Shown piece after piece: positions 1-9,027 of a stretch of DNA of 64,000 nucleotides. Position 1 is the stretch's first letter. Every line of letters begins with the position of its first letter. Location: NCBI RefSeq assembly GCF_002532045.1, contig NZ_NWTG01000018.1:62001-126000 (forward strand). Reading direction: 5' to 3'. The stretch comes from Bradyrhizobium sp. C9. GTDB lineage: Bacteria; Pseudomonadota; Alphaproteobacteria; Rhizobiales; Xanthobacteraceae. The notes under the pieces are model-generated. The model was not told where the DNA came from. It was given only the letters and a program-made list of their open reading frames with translations, and did no database searches. A program made the translations under genes and the position numbers.

Positions 1-1015
1 TCGTCGAGCCGGTGAATCCGCCGGCCTCTGCGGCGGCGCGATAGTCCGCTTCGGTGAGCGCACCCCCGGGCACTTTGTAGGGGCCGTGATGCGTTGCCCC
101 GACCTGCGGCGCGAGGTGGGTCAGCATCAGGTATTTGGCGCCCACGCGTTGTGCCATGGCGCCGAGGTCGGGCGCCAGGCTCTGGCGGTAGAAGACGGGC
201 GGCGGCATGCCGCTGTCGCGCTCCGGACCCATGATGGGATGCATGGTCGAGTGCACGATCACGTCGGCGCCTTGTGCCAGCTTCTCGACTTGCGCCGACG
301 TCGACGTCGCCCGCGGCGGAGCGGCACTGTCATTGCTGGCATCGCCGCCGATCACGACGCTGCCGGCCGGCGTGTCGACGCGATAGGAGGCGTGGCCTGC
401 GATGTGGGTCGAGCGGATCGCACTGACCCGGACTTCGCCCTTCGACCAGATCACCTGTGGCTCGTCCGTCGGCTCGAATGTGATGAGATGCACAAGTTCG
501 GCGGGGCCGTCGGCCAACCGTCTCTTGTCCTCTGAAACCCGTTGGGCGATTTCGCCGGACTGAATGAAGGCGTCGCCGATATGCGCGACATACTTGCCGC
601 AGCTCAAGGTGAAGCCGAGCGGCGAGGGTGCATCGCTGCTGCAGACGACATCGAGCTTGGGCCCAGCGGAATTCCAGTTCCAGCGCGCGAGCAGCAGGTC
701 GACGAGGCCCTCGGTGTGATCCGAGTGCATATGCGTGAGGAAGACGGCGTCGACCTGGCCGGGTTCGACGTCCAGTTGCGACAGCCGCAGTTCGGTGCCG
801 CGGCCTGCGTCGAACTGCAGCTTCAGCGTTCCGCAATCGGCACTGTCGTCTCCGTAGCCCACAAGTGTGCCGGCGCCCGCCACACCATTGCGCAAGGCGG
901 GACCGCTCATGGTGCCGGTCAAGGTGACGAGCAGGCAGGGCGCCGATTGGGCTGGAAGCGGTAGCAGCAGCCAGATAATGGCCAGCAGGTGTATCGGAAG
1001 AATGAAGTGCCGCAT
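1..1015 (-). CDS. MBL-fold metallo-hydrolase, exported (3' end outside window)
   Basis: A continuous minus-strand reading frame of 338 codons runs off the left edge without a stop. The protein starts with a signal peptide (residues 1-25, ending AQSA). It carries the metallo-beta-lactamase zinc motif THMHSDH (His95, His97, Asp99, His100), a later GHAS (His208), GGDAS (Asp225) and LTH (His300), which are the expected metal ligands in order. The spacing resembles the arylsulfatase AtsA/ribonuclease Z branch of the fold, so a periplasmic phosphodiester, sulfate-ester or lactone hydrolase is likely; the substrate cannot be read. Only the extreme C-terminus should be missing. Confidence 0.85.
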   Translation of the reverse strand, partial: MRHFILPIHLLAIIWLLLPLPAQSAPCLLVTLTGTMSGPALRNGVAGAGTLVGYGDDSADCGTLKLQFDAGRGTELRLSQLDVEPGQVDAVFLTHMHSDHTEGLVDLLLARWNWNSAGPKLDVVCSSDAPSPLGFTLSCGKYVAHIGDAFIQSGEIAQRVSEDKRRLADGPAELVHLITFEPTDEPQVIWSKGEVRVSAIRSTHIAGHASYRVDTPAGSVVIGGDASNDSAAPPRATSTSAQVEKLAQGADVIVHSTMHPIMGPERDSGMPPPVFYRQSLAPDLGAMAQRVGAKYLMLTHLAPQVGATHHGPYKVPGGALTEADYRAAAEAGGFTGST

Positions 1016-1142
1016 GCTGTCGGCTCCCGCGTCGTTCCGGTCTGCACCGAGACTGCCAAAGTCGGCGCCACATCTCAACGCCCGGGCGCATCGCATCGAG
1101 GTGTTGTGATCGCGCGTGGTCTCGCCGCAAGGTGCGGCAAGC

Positions 1143-1601
1143 TCAAAGCATCAGCTTGTAGCCGAGATGGCTGCCGACGAATCCCAGGCGCTCATAGAAG
1201 CGGTGTGCGTCGGGGCGTGCCTTATCGGTCGTCAGCTGCACGAGATCGCAACCTCTCGCTTTGCATTGTGCGATCGCCCATTCGAACATCTGTTGCCCGA
1301 CGCCCGAGCTGCGATGCATCTCGGCAATCCGGACCGCCTCGATCTGCCCGCGCCAGGCGCCCAGGCGTGCCATTCCGGGAATGAAGCTGAGTTGAAGGGT
1401 CCCGATCACCTCGTCGTCGAGGGTTGCCACGACCAGCAATTGGTTGGGATCGGCGAGGATGGCATCGAATGCGTCGACATAGCGTCGGTTCGGCGGCGAG
1501 CTCGGATCCTCGCGCTGCTGCCCCAGCACGTCGTTGGCGAGGAGAGCAATGATCGCCGGAAGGTCGGCGGGCTGAGCCTTGCGGAAAGAAATTGACGTCA
1601 T
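1143..1601 (-). CDS. GNAT family N-acetyltransferase
   Basis: This is a 152-residue single-domain acetyltransferase. It has the GNAT core order: beta strands with VIGTLQLSFIPG, then IEAVRIAEMHRSSGVGQQM as the acetyl-CoA pyrophosphate loop (R/Q-x-x-G-x-G), and the C-terminal HRFYERLGF motif. It probably acetylates a small molecule or a peptide N-terminus in the cytoplasm. The frame is open to 1658, and an upstream ATG lies at 1616. MTSISFRK at 1601 was preferred because the family normally begins right before such a strand, but no clear Shine-Dalgarno sequence supports either start. Confidence 0.85.
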   Translation of the reverse strand: MTSISFRKAQPADLPAIIALLANDVLGQQREDPSSPPNRRYVDAFDAILADPNQLLVVATLDDEVIGTLQLSFIPGMARLGAWRGQIEAVRIAEMHRSSGVGQQMFEWAIAQCKARGCDLVQLTTDKARPDAHRFYERLGFVGSHLGYKLML

Positions 1602-1691
1602 TGAACAGGAGTCCATGGAGGTGAGATCGGTGTCACCAGGCACGTTACAGGCTCGCACAGGTTATGGACATCCAGCTTGACGCAAAACGAA

Positions 1692-1718
1692 ATCCGCCGG
1701 CCTTTCGGGCCGGCGGAT
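1692..1718 (-). terminator. Rho-independent terminator after the phosphoesterase gene
   Basis: An 11-bp perfect GC-rich stem with a 5-nt loop (TTTCG on the plus strand) lies 24 bases past the phosphoesterase stop. On the minus strand it is followed by TTCGTTTT, so it fits termination of the multicopper oxidase-phosphoesterase transcript. Confidence 0.75.
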
Positions 1719-1741
1719 CGTTGTGTCGCGAGGTGCGGTGA

Positions 1742-3916
1742 TCAGTGGTTCCAGTTGCCGCCTTGATCGTCGCCGTCACCATGATGATGGCCGCCGCCGT
1801 CGAAGTCGAAGAAGTCGAACAGATCGCTGAGCGCCGGGCTGTTGACCGGAACATAGGGATTGCCGGGCGCCGCAACCGGGTTCGGGAAGTTGTCGCGGCT
1901 GCGGTTCGTGATCGGCTCCAGGCGCCAATTCCGCTCGATGAATTTGATGATCGAGACGTGATCGGCATATTCATGCGAGATGTGGCCGTGCCGCGCGAAC
2001 GGCGACACCACGATCAGCGGAATACGCGTGCCGTCGCCGAAATAGTCGAGCGGCTGCACATAGCCGGAGTCGAAGTAGCCGCCGCCTTCATCGAAGGTGA
2101 TGAAGATCGCGGTGTCCTTCGCATAGTCCGAGGCCTGGACCTGGTCGACGATCTTCTTGGCGAAGCCTTCGAACAGGTTGAGCTTGGAGGACGACGGGTG
2201 ACCGTCAGTGAAGCCGCTCGGCTTGACGATGGAGACCGCCGGCAGCGAGTGCTTGGAGAGGTCGGAGTAGAGATCAACCGAGTCCTTGATATGGGCTGCG
2301 ACCTGGTCCGGGTGCGACATGATCGAGGTGTCGTACTGGAACGGATTGCAGATGTTGCAGTACTCGTCGGCGTTCGGACCAGCTACGCCCCAGTTGAGCT
2401 GGTAGGGATCGTTGACGTAGTTGTTCCACTGGTCGCCGTAATATTTCCAGGAGATGTTCCGCTCGTTCAGGCTGTCGCCGATGCTCTTGCGGGTCGACGG
2501 CGGGATCGTGAATGGCGTGTTGGACGGGTTGGTGTCAGTGTAGGCGTTCTTGCCGTTGCCGAAGTAACCGGGATTGTAGTTGTTCAAGAGATAATAGTGA
2601 CCCGGTTCGCAGTTCGCGTTGATGTGGATCCCCTTCAGATAGTCCAGGATGGGCTTGACGCCGGGCTGGGTCGGATCCGAGCAGTCGCTGTAGGAGCCGC
2701 CGCCGGACACCGGGCTGGTCTGGAAGGGCGGCGGGAAGCCGCCATTGCCGCCGGCGCCGTAGCCGTCTTCGGTGTACCAGTTGTTGGTGCCGGAAGCCGG
2801 ATTCGGATTCTCGATCTGATGGACGATGCCGGCGTCGGGCGTGCCGCCGAACACCTGCGTGCCGTTCGGCGGCACCGCGGCGTTGCCGTAGGTGTCGCTG
2901 AAGTAGAGCATGTCGGCATGACCAAACATGATGTGGTTGGCGCCGGTGCCGCCGTTGACGGACTGGTGGAAGTTATCGCTCATCGCATATTTCTGCGCGA
3001 GCGAGGTGAAGTAGGGCACGTCACCCTTCTGCACGTTGTAGAAGCCGAGCGCCGTCGAACCTTCGCCCGTGGTCGTCGCCGTCGGCGAATAGTCGGTGGA
3101 GAAGTTGGAGGGCTGTGCCGCACCGTTGGCGCCGGCGCCGACGGTGACTTCGACCCAGGCGAACAGATTGCCGCCGCAGCCCGACGGATTGTCGCGGTTG
3201 GCCGCCGAGTAGTTGCAGTTCAGCTGCTGCCACATCTGGTAGAAGCGATGCACCGGGCTTGCCGAATAGGAGTCGTAGGGCATCGCATCGGTGTTGGTGA
3301 GCTGGAACGGACCGGCCGGCAGCGCGCTGACATTGGTGATGCGCTGGTCGGGGGTCTGCGAGCTCTGGCCGGTGCCGCCGGACAGCAGGAATTGGTAGTA
3401 CTCGGACGGCAGGCCGGATTCCGACTGCTGCGCAAGCACGAGCGACGCCTCGCAGGTGGTGATCGGCGAGCTGCCGCATTTGTTCGGGATGTAGGAGACC
3501 TTGGGGCCGCCGACGAGCGGAGCCGGCAGTTGATCCTTGGGGAAGTTCTGCTTCGGCGGGCTCAGCAGGAACGCGTCGTTCAGGCCGGTATCGGTCGCTG
3601 CCTGCTGATGCGCCTTCTCGAAGTTCGGCCCGGGGATCGCATTCTTGTTGTGATCGAGCTTGACGATGCCCTGCGACAGCAGGTTGAACACGCTCTGGTC
3701 GTGCCGTTCAGGCACGTAGGTCGCGAACACGTGGTCGAAGCTGCGGTTCTCGCCGATGATGACGATCACGTGCTTGATCGGCGACCGTGTCTCGTGCCCG
3801 CCGTGATGATTCCAGTCATCCGCAAGCACCGGGCCGGCGGTGAATTGGCCCAGCGCAAGCGCGCTGAGGGTGAGGCGGCAACCCTGCAGCCAACGTGACC
3901 TGTGCTTGTCGCGCAT
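1742..3916 (-). CDS. Exported phosphoesterase (acid phosphatase / phospholipase C-like family)
   Basis: The 724-residue protein begins with a signal peptide (about residues 1-32). The mature part opens with HVIVIIGENRSFDHVFATY (residues 49-67), the metal-binding signature of the PF04185 phosphoesterase family that includes bacterial phospholipases C and AcpA acid phosphatases. A late FDEGGGYFD and PLIVVSPFARHG belong to the same fold. The C-terminus is a short His/Asp/Gly-rich tail (GGGHHHGDGDDQGG), possibly an extra metal site. The ATG shares its A with the TAA of the upstream multicopper oxidase (TAATG), and an AAAGGAGAG ribosome site sits inside that gene's end, so the two are translationally coupled. 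Substrate unknown. Confidence 0.88.
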   Translation of the reverse strand: MRDKHRSRWLQGCRLTLSALALGQFTAGPVLADDWNHHGGHETRSPIKHVIVIIGENRSFDHVFATYVPERHDQSVFNLLSQGIVKLDHNKNAIPGPNFEKAHQQAATDTGLNDAFLLSPPKQNFPKDQLPAPLVGGPKVSYIPNKCGSSPITTCEASLVLAQQSESGLPSEYYQFLLSGGTGQSSQTPDQRITNVSALPAGPFQLTNTDAMPYDSYSASPVHRFYQMWQQLNCNYSAANRDNPSGCGGNLFAWVEVTVGAGANGAAQPSNFSTDYSPTATTTGEGSTALGFYNVQKGDVPYFTSLAQKYAMSDNFHQSVNGGTGANHIMFGHADMLYFSDTYGNAAVPPNGTQVFGGTPDAGIVHQIENPNPASGTNNWYTEDGYGAGGNGGFPPPFQTSPVSGGGSYSDCSDPTQPGVKPILDYLKGIHINANCEPGHYYLLNNYNPGYFGNGKNAYTDTNPSNTPFTIPPSTRKSIGDSLNERNISWKYYGDQWNNYVNDPYQLNWGVAGPNADEYCNICNPFQYDTSIMSHPDQVAAHIKDSVDLYSDLSKHSLPAVSIVKPSGFTDGHPSSSKLNLFEGFAKKIVDQVQASDYAKDTAIFITFDEGGGYFDSGYVQPLDYFGDGTRIPLIVVSPFARHGHISHEYADHVSIIKFIERNWRLEPITNRSRDNFPNPVAAPGNPYVPVNSPALSDLFDFFDFDGGGHHHGDGDDQGGNWNH

Positions 3917-5748
3917 TAAAGCTCTCCTTTTTGCAGACTAGGTGGCTTGGTGGAACTTGCGGTGTCTTGCGGCACGACCCTGATGCGCCCCATCATGCCG
4001 CCGTCCTCATGCTCGAGGACGTGGCAGTGGTAGACGAAGGTGCCGACGATGTTGGGATCGCGAAAATCCATGCGCAGGCGCACGCTCGGATATTTCAGCA
4101 TCCGGCCGTTGTAGTAGGGGACGTTGACGGTATCGCGCAGGAACGGCTCGTTGACGGCGACGCCGGACCAGTCGAGCAGCTGGAAGTGCAGCTGATGGAT
4201 GTGGAAATCATGCAGCTCCATCGAGCGGTTCTCGATGATCCAGTCCTCGACGTCGCCTTGCCTCACGGTGATGTCGGGAATATCCGATTGCGGATCGACC
4301 GGTTTCGGCGTCTCTCCGTCGAGCGTCATGAAGAACTTGGTCGGGCTGTTTGGATCGTTCGGGTTCTCCGGCTGCTCGGAGAAGAACAGTTTTCTGACGC
4401 GCACCGGTGCGACGGTCCCGACCCACGGCCGCTCCGGGCGCGGCAGCGGCTCGGCGTGAGCGGGCAGCACGGCCTGCGGTTCGCTTGCATCGACTGAGGA
4501 CGTGATCGCCAACAGGGCGCGGTTGGGATCGTTCTCGCCGGCGGGCCCGGTGTCGACCGCGCGTGTCACCAGCAACGCCGAGCCGGCGGCCGGCGGTCCC
4601 TCGACGATGAATTCGGCGCGCGAGCCCGGCGGCAGGCCGATATGGTTGACCCATTGCACTGACGGCGAGGGGCTGCCCTGGAATTGCAGCGGCACGCCAT
4701 CGAGCCCGACGATTCCGATCCGCTGTGGCGCGCGGCCGACCAGCAGCGCGAGGTTGAGATAGGTGATCGCGGACGCGTTCAGCACCCGCCAGAGCTGCCG
4801 CTCGCCCGGCTTCATCGTCAGCGTCGCCGGCGGATAGTTCGGAAAGGGCACGGGCACGAAGTTGACGGAGAGATCTTTCGACGGCTTGCCGAAGCCGGTG
4901 CCGGAGTTGGCGACGTCGCCGTCATTGTCGAGCTGGCTCTTGGTCATGACCGGCTCGGATTTCGACGGCGGCGCGTCGGGATTGACGAGATCCTGGTCGC
5001 GGATCACGAGCAGACGCTCGGGGAGGCCAGCGAGCTGTGGATCGGCGCGCTCGATGCCTTCGATGATGATGGCGCCTGAGGCGCCGCCGAGCACCTGCGT
5101 CTTGCTGAAGCCGTGCAGATGCGGGTGATACCAATAGAGGCCGGGCGGCGCGTCGTCCGGGATGCGCAAGCGGTACTCGAACGGTGCGTCGTCGGGCTGG
5201 ATCGAGGTCTTCAGCACATCATCCTGATGGCAGACCGGCGGCACCGTCAGCCCGTGGAAGTGCAGATTGGTCGAGATCGGCGTCATCGCGCCGCTCTCGC
5301 AAACGTCGACTTGCTTTCGCGTCGTGCAGATCGGCGCGCCGGCGAGCGGGCGGTCGATCGCAGGCGTTGCCGTGTCGAGGTCGACGAGGTCGTTCTTGAA
5401 ATGGATGACCAGCTGATCGCCCGGCTTCGCGCGCAAGGTCGGCGACGGCTTGCCGTCCGGTGTCAGATAGCAATAGCGGCTCGTGCCATCCGGCAGCTTC
5501 TGATCGTGGATGCTGAGGTCGGTTTCGAGCACGCCGTCGCGGCTGCGCAGCTCGGCGGGGTCATCGATCGCGCTTCCGGGTTCGGGCCGCGCACAGACGT
5601 CGCGTTGCGCTCGCGGCGCATCCTGAAGGCCGGTTGCGCCGAGCCACGCCATTGCGCCGCTCGCAGCAAGCCCGAGGCAGGCCGCGGCGATGACACAACA
5701 AACGGTCGAAAGTCGTCGTGCCACGCCGCCCTGCCAATACGTCGACAT
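3916..5748 (-). CDS. Multicopper oxidase, exported
   Basis: The 610-residue protein has an N-terminal signal/anchor (residues 10-37) and three cupredoxin domains. All copper-ligand motifs are visible: LHFHG (His163/165), YWYHPHLHG (His208/210), HDFHIHQLHF and YHCHVLEHEDGGM near the C-terminus, giving the type 1 copper and the type 2/3 trinuclear centre. It should couple oxidation of a phenol, metal ion or other reductant to reduction of O2 in the periplasm. The frame is open to 5952, but the extra 68 residues look non-coding and the hydrophobic signal begins shortly after the ATG at 5748. It is the first gene of a two-gene unit with the phosphoesterase. Confidence 0.88.
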   Translation of the reverse strand: MSTYWQGGVARRLSTVCCVIAAACLGLAASGAMAWLGATGLQDAPRAQRDVCARPEPGSAIDDPAELRSRDGVLETDLSIHDQKLPDGTSRYCYLTPDGKPSPTLRAKPGDQLVIHFKNDLVDLDTATPAIDRPLAGAPICTTRKQVDVCESGAMTPISTNLHFHGLTVPPVCHQDDVLKTSIQPDDAPFEYRLRIPDDAPPGLYWYHPHLHGFSKTQVLGGASGAIIIEGIERADPQLAGLPERLLVIRDQDLVNPDAPPSKSEPVMTKSQLDNDGDVANSGTGFGKPSKDLSVNFVPVPFPNYPPATLTMKPGERQLWRVLNASAITYLNLALLVGRAPQRIGIVGLDGVPLQFQGSPSPSVQWVNHIGLPPGSRAEFIVEGPPAAGSALLVTRAVDTGPAGENDPNRALLAITSSVDASEPQAVLPAHAEPLPRPERPWVGTVAPVRVRKLFFSEQPENPNDPNSPTKFFMTLDGETPKPVDPQSDIPDITVRQGDVEDWIIENRSMELHDFHIHQLHFQLLDWSGVAVNEPFLRDTVNVPYYNGRMLKYPSVRLRMDFRDPNIVGTFVYHCHVLEHEDGGMMGRIRVVPQDTASSTKPPSLQKGEL

Positions 5749-6070
5749 AGGCGCGCAAGCGCGCACGGACGCCCCCCACGTGACGTCAGTCCACGTCTTG
5801 CGACCGCAATGGTCGACAAATGCTTCTGTTTGGTATCGGGACGCTAGCCGCGCGTTGTTGCCGGAATCTGGCAGGTTCTTAACACGCAGATGACAGGAAC
5901 TTGCGGCACTTCGACGCGGAGCGTGCGTGCGATGTTCAAACTCGCTGACCAATCAACCGGATGGACCATTCGCCGGCTGAATTGCGGAGAAAGCAGGACG
6001 CGCAGGCGAACGTCAGATATTTTTTCGGTGTCGCCGATCTCGTCATCTGCCGTCGTGCCGACAAGCGAGA

Positions 6071-6526
6071 TCAGCGCTTGAACTGTACGAGAAACATCCG
6101 CAGCGAATCGTGCGGGCTCTCGACGTCCGATATCACCCAGCCGTCGGGACTGTTGACGACGATGAAGTTGAGCGTGACCGCGCGGCCTTCATTGTCGAAT
6201 GTCACCGTCACGTCGGTCTTGTCGAACTGCCGGCGCGGGATCGCGATCGAAATCGGGCCGAGCCGCCAGGTCGGGCTCTGCACCAGGAAATCGTACGGCG
6301 CATCGTGCAGAGCAGTCCAGACGCCGCGCAGGGGGGCATCGAAGTATTGGCGTGCCGTTTCCTCGTCGCGCGGCAGGCCGTTGGAAAACGCCGGGCTGCC
6401 TTTTCCGTAATAGGCGTAGACGTTGCGGATCAGCGATTCCGGCGAGCGGAACCCGGCGTCGGCGCGGGCGGCCCCGAGGGCGGCCGCAACGAGCAGGAAA
6501 CCGGCGAGGATTTGGACGCGTCCCAT
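6071..6526 (-). CDS. Exported DUF3828-like protein
   Basis: This is a 151-residue protein with a signal peptide (residues 1-22, ARA/DA). The mature part has the layout of DUF3828: an early helix with LIRNVYAYYGKG, a central strand DVTVTFDNEGRAVTLNFIVV, and a terminal DGWVISDVESPHDSLRMFL matching the family's ending WxIxDI...SLRxxL. Function of the family is not known. It stands alone, divergent from the ATP12 gene. Confidence 0.7.
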   Translation of the reverse strand: MGRVQILAGFLLVAAALGAARADAGFRSPESLIRNVYAYYGKGSPAFSNGLPRDEETARQYFDAPLRGVWTALHDAPYDFLVQSPTWRLGPISIAIPRRQFDKTDVTVTFDNEGRAVTLNFIVVNSPDGWVISDVESPHDSLRMFLVQFKR

Positions 6527-6596
6527 CAGCTTTATTTGCCGTTGCCGCTGACGTATCTTGCAGGGAAATCCTCCCGAACGAAAGCCGACCGGCGCG

Positions 6597-7382
6597 ATGC
6601 GCGAACTCTTTGACGACGTCCCAGACCAATCCCCGCTCGATCCGCAGGAGGCTGTCCGGCGTCACATCCGCACGCCCCAGCGCAAGCGCTTCTACACCAG
6701 CGCCGGCGTGGCCGAGGCCGATGGTGGATTTTCGATCACGCTCGACGGCAAGCAGGTCCGCTCGCCGTCCGGCAAGCCGGTCGTGGTGCCGACCCGCGCC
6801 ATGGCGGATGCGGTCGCGGCGGAATGGAATGCACAGGGCGAGACCATCGATCCCATGACCATGCCGCTGACGCGCCTTGCCAACAGCGTGATCGAGGGGG
6901 TGATCGATCGCGTCGACGAGGTCGCCGACGATGCGGCCAAATTCCTCGGCAGCGACCTGCTGTTCTATCGCGCCGGCCATCCCGAGGCGCTGGTGGCGCG
7001 CGAGGCCCAGCACTGGGACCCGATCCTGTTCTGGGCCGCCGATGCGCTCGGTGCCCATTTCGTGATGGCCGAAGGGGTCATGCATGTCGGCCAGCCCGAA
7101 CCCGCGATCAAGGCGGCGCGTGCGGCGTTCCCGACCGATCCGTGGTCGGTCGCGGCACTCCATGTGGTGACGACCCTGACCGGCTCGGCGCTGCTGGCGT
7201 TGGCGCTGGCCCATGGCGTCCGCGGCGAGGACGAGGTCTGGGCCGCCGCCCACGTCGACGAGGACTGGAACATCGAGAAGTGGGGTGTCGACGAGGAGGT
7301 CGCCGCGCGCCGCGCTGCCCGGCAGGCCGATTTCAAGGCCGCCGCCGGCGTCCTGAGGGCGTTCAGGCCAGCTGCCGGTTAA
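6597..7382 (+). CDS. ATP12 family chaperone (F1-ATPase assembly)
   Basis: The 261-residue protein matches the alphaproteobacterial/mitochondrial ATP12 family: KRFYTSAGV near the N-terminus, the hairpin GGFSITLDGKQVRSPSGKPV, then MTMPLTRLANSVIEGV and a C-terminal helical domain with LTGSALLALALAHG and WAAAHVDEDWNIEKWG. Mitochondrial ATP12 binds the F1 alpha subunit during assembly, and a cytoplasmic equivalent role is inferred here. The frame is open upstream to 6558; the ATG at 6597 (MRELFDDV) fits the family N-terminus better. Confidence 0.9.
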   Translation: MRELFDDVPDQSPLDPQEAVRRHIRTPQRKRFYTSAGVAEADGGFSITLDGKQVRSPSGKPVVVPTRAMADAVAAEWNAQGETIDPMTMPLTRLANSVIEGVIDRVDEVADDAAKFLGSDLLFYRAGHPEALVAREAQHWDPILFWAADALGAHFVMAEGVMHVGQPEPAIKAARAAFPTDPWSVAALHVVTTLTGSALLALALAHGVRGEDEVWAAAHVDEDWNIEKWGVDEEVAARRAARQADFKAAAGVLRAFRPAAG

Positions 7383-7446
7383 CGAGACCTTTACGGCGCC
7401 GGGCTAGCCTGCGGCTCGATCCTGCCGCCTGGCCGAGACCTCCGAC

Positions 7447-9027
7447 ATGGCACTTGCCGTCAATCCCGTGCTGCCGGTGCTCGCCTCGAAGGAGGCGGAT
7501 AGCGTTGCGCCTGATCTCACGCTGGAGGCCGGCAGCGTCGTCAACGCGCAAGTCTTGAAGGTCTTGTCCGCCGAACTGGTGCGGATTGCGATCGCGAGCC
7601 TGTCGATCGACGTCCAGACCGAGGTGCCGCTGCAGCAGGGCCAGAACCTGCAGCTTGCGGTCTCGCAGACCAGCGACGGCATCCGCCTGCAACTGGTCGG
7701 GCCGGGGGCCGAGGCGGGCGATGCCGTCCAATTGTCGCCGGCGGCGGCCAACGTCACCGCCGCTCCGCAACCCGTCGCCGCGGCGCCGAAGGCCGCGCTG
7801 TCGCCGCTTGAGCGCATCACCATCACCGCGACGGCTCAGCATGCGGCGGCCGTGCAGGGCAGCCAGGCGCCGCTGTTTGCCAATCTCACTGCGGTCGCCA
7901 CGGCCAATCTGCCGCCGAAGCTGCAGGCCGCGATCGCGCAGGTGCTGGCGCAGCAGACCGGCCTCACCGAGAATTTGAGCGGCGATGCCGTCAAGGCCGG
8001 TTTCCAGAAATCCGGCGTGCTGCTGGAGACGACGCTCGCCGCGGGCGTAGCACCGGCGAGCGGCGGCGTGCCCGACCTGAAGGCCGCGCTGATCGTGCTG
8101 CGCCAGGCGCTGACCTCGCTCGGCGCCGGCGATGCCACAAGGCCTGCCTCCACACCGCTGCAGCAGCCGGCGCTCGCCAGCACCGGCACGGCGCCGAGCA
8201 TTGTGCCATCAGGCATGCCCGAACTCGAGGTTCAGGAGATCCTGCTGCCGCAGGCGCGCGTGCCGGTTGCCGAGGATCTCACCCGCGGCGCCACCCGCCT
8301 TGCCGGCGCGCTCGCGGACGCGCTCGATGCCGGCCCGTCATCCGGCGGCGCGCTCAATCTCATTCAGGAAGCGTTGCACGAACTCGGCAATCCGGCACGG
8401 CAGGGCGCCACGCCGCGGGAGATGCTGCCCGGCGACGTGCCCGCACGCGGCAGCACGCCGCCGCCGCCGTTTCACGGTGCGCTGCCGTCGGCGCAGGCCG
8501 TTGCCGAGCCGTCGATTACATCAGGCACGCCGCTCTCGAGCGCCGCGCATCGCCTGTTGGAAAACACCGACGCGGCGCTGGCGCGGCAGACACTGCTGCA
8601 GATCGCCTCGTTGCCGGACCGTGGTGACGGCACGCGCCCACAGGTCGATGCCATGGTGCCGCGCTGGAATTTCGAGATTCCGTTCCTGATCCAGCAGGGC
8701 ACGGCGATGGCGCAGTTCGAGATTTCCCGCGACGGCGGCGGCAACGAGGTCGAAGCCGCCAAGCGGGTGTGGCGGGCGCGCTTCACCCTCGACGTCGAGC
8801 CGGCCGGGCCGGTGCACGCGCTGGTCTCGCTGAACGGCGAGCGCACCTCGGTGCGGATGTGGGCGGAGCGTCCGTCGACCGCGGCCCAATTGCGCGCCGG
8901 CGCTTCCGAACTGAGCCTGGCGCTGACCAGGGCAGAGCTTACGCCCGGCGACATCGAAATCCGCGACGGCAGCCCGCCGCAGCCCGCGCCCGCACGCGCC
9001 GGCCATTTCCTGGATCGCGCATCATGA
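7447..9027 (+). CDS. FliK-like flagellar hook-length control family protein
   Basis: The 526-residue protein has a long Ala/Pro/Gln-rich, low-complexity N-terminal and middle part (about residues 1-400). It ends in a FliK C-terminal-type domain (about 405-515): PRWNFEIPFLIQQGTAMAQF, a strand GPVHALVSLNGERTSVRMWAE, and a helix where LRAGASELSLALTRAELTP aligns with the family's L-x-x-L-x-x-L segment. FliK measures hook length and switches export specificity by contacting FlhB. The stop overlaps the start of a short FlhB-like gene (ATGA), so the two are translationally coupled. No other flagellar gene is nearby, which suggests a paralogue rather than the main FliK. Confidence 0.82.
   Translation: MALAVNPVLPVLASKEADSVAPDLTLEAGSVVNAQVLKVLSAELVRIAIASLSIDVQTEVPLQQGQNLQLAVSQTSDGIRLQLVGPGAEAGDAVQLSPAAANVTAAPQPVAAAPKAALSPLERITITATAQHAAAVQGSQAPLFANLTAVATANLPPKLQAAIAQVLAQQTGLTENLSGDAVKAGFQKSGVLLETTLAAGVAPASGGVPDLKAALIVLRQALTSLGAGDATRPASTPLQQPALASTGTAPSIVPSGMPELEVQEILLPQARVPVAEDLTRGATRLAGALADALDAGPSSGGALNLIQEALHELGNPARQGATPREMLPGDVPARGSTPPPPFHGALPSAQAVAEPSITSGTPLSSAAHRLLENTDAALARQTLLQIASLPDRGDGTRPQVDAMVPRWNFEIPFLIQQGTAMAQFEISRDGGGNEVEAAKRVWRARFTLDVEPAGPVHALVSLNGERTSVRMWAERPSTAAQLRAGASELSLALTRAELTPGDIEIRDGSPPQPAPARAGHFLDRAS

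Noticed and set aside
330..1130. Minus-strand 266-codon frame in the first kilobase
   Set aside because: It is a different frame of the metallo-hydrolase gene; the frame carrying the signal peptide and THMHSDH motif is the real one.
1745..3898. Plus-strand 717-codon open frame opposite the phosphoesterase gene
   Set aside because: It is low-complexity (Val/Arg/Ala/Glu-rich) with no domain, while the minus strand has a signal peptide and ENRSFDH signature.
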